A DNA stretch of 5,636 bases. Source: Mycobacterium sp. (GTDB taxonomy: Bacteria; Actinomycetota; Actinomycetes; Mycobacteriales; Mycobacteriaceae). Both the position numbers and the translations under genes were made by a program. Location: contig JAQSXQ010000158.1 of the NCBI GenBank assembly GCA_029256565.1, positions 1 through 5,636 on the forward strand. The letters are read 5' to 3'. Below, piece after piece: positions 5,436 to 5,636 of this stretch. Numbering within the stretch: the stretch's first letter is position 1; each line of letters starts with the position of its first letter. The notes below the pieces were generated by a model, which saw only the letters and a list, made by a program, of their open reading frames with translations, had not been told where the DNA came from and did not search any database.

Positions 5436-5636
5436 GTCTGCGCGGAAGCGCTCGATCTCCACGCTGCGTCCGGTGCGGGCGGCGAGAGCCGCCGCCTCGA
5501 CGAGGGCGAGGGTGCGCGACGCGTCGTCGGCCGAGACGAGCGGCTCGGCGACGCCTCGCACCACATCGAGGAAATGGTCGAGCTGGGCCGCGAACGTGTT
5601 CTGCGGCCGGGTGGGCAGGTATGTCCGCGACAGCGG
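5421..5636 (-). CDS. Gfo/Idh/MocA family oxidoreductase, C-terminal fragment (gene runs off the window)
   Basis: The last 71 residues and stop codon of a minus-strand gene are present; the start lies beyond base 5636. The fragment contains the family's characteristic end. A helix has the pattern F-A-A-Q-L-D-H-F-L-D-V-V-R, then G-V-A-E-P-L-V-S-A-D-D-A, then a helix R-T-L-A-L-V-E-A-A followed by A-A-R-T-G-R-S-V-E-I. This is the closing segment of NAD(P)-dependent sugar, inositol and cyclitol dehydrogenases such as myo-inositol 2-dehydrogenase. The Rossmann domain and the catalytic Lys/His region are outside the window, so substrate cannot be judged. The gene converges on the transporter/dehydratase operon, so it is not co-transcribed with it, but it may belong to the same catabolic locus. 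Family assignment rests on this tail alone. Confidence 0.8.
   Translation of the reverse strand, partial: PLSRTYLPTRPQNTFAAQLDHFLDVVRGVAEPLVSADDASRTLALVEAAALAARTGRSVEIERFRADAGAR

Noticed and set aside
5240..5566. Minus-strand open frame of 108 residues near the right end
   Set aside because: It overlaps the Gfo/Idh/MocA fragment in another frame and is Ser/Arg/Pro-rich. The frame ending at 5421 matches a known family tail.

Overview
The window comes from a high-GC bacterium. Strong G/C preference at third codon positions, GTG and TTG starts, a type II dehydroquinase and overall gene style fit an actinomycete, perhaps Microbacteriaceae (inference; no rRNA or other marker is present). It is accessory, catabolic-looking DNA. 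I see no mobile element, CRISPR array, tRNA or rRNA.

Layout. Bases 1-88 are a short leader with a possible promoter and a good ribosome binding site. Bases 89-2776 (+) encode an 895-residue secreted quinoprotein: a signal peptide, a PQQ-dehydrogenase-type beta-propeller, a cupredoxin-like domain whose usual copper ligands look largely lost, and a C-terminal beta-sandwich-like domain. A very strong 18-bp hairpin follows at 2791-2831. After a 168-bp gap with candidate regulatory inverted repeats comes a tight + strand operon: TRAP transporter small permease (2945-3586), TRAP large permease (TTG start, 3590-4870) and a type II 3-dehydroquinate dehydratase family protein (GTG start, 4898-5341). 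A degenerate 14-bp tandem repeat runs through the end of that last gene. A perfect 11-bp inverted repeat marks the convergent junction with a partial minus-strand gene (5421-5636), the C-terminus of a Gfo/Idh/MocA family NAD(P)-dependent oxidoreductase.

How the genes may work together (inference). The secreted quinoprotein would oxidise a polyhydroxy compound, possibly a cyclitol or sugar acid, outside the cell. The TRAP system would import the product or a related acid, the AroQ-like enzyme would dehydrate it, and the Gfo/Idh/MocA enzyme would do a further redox step. The superficial parallel is quinate/shikimate catabolism (PQQ quinate dehydrogenase followed by dehydroquinase). However, the AroQ-like protein keeps the catalytic residues while changing two residues that contact the substrate ring hydroxyls in canonical enzymes (His81 to Phe, Arg112 to His). 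The true substrate may therefore be a 3-dehydroquinate analogue, and this is the most interesting point in the window. The TRAP solute-binding subunit (DctP) is not in the window.
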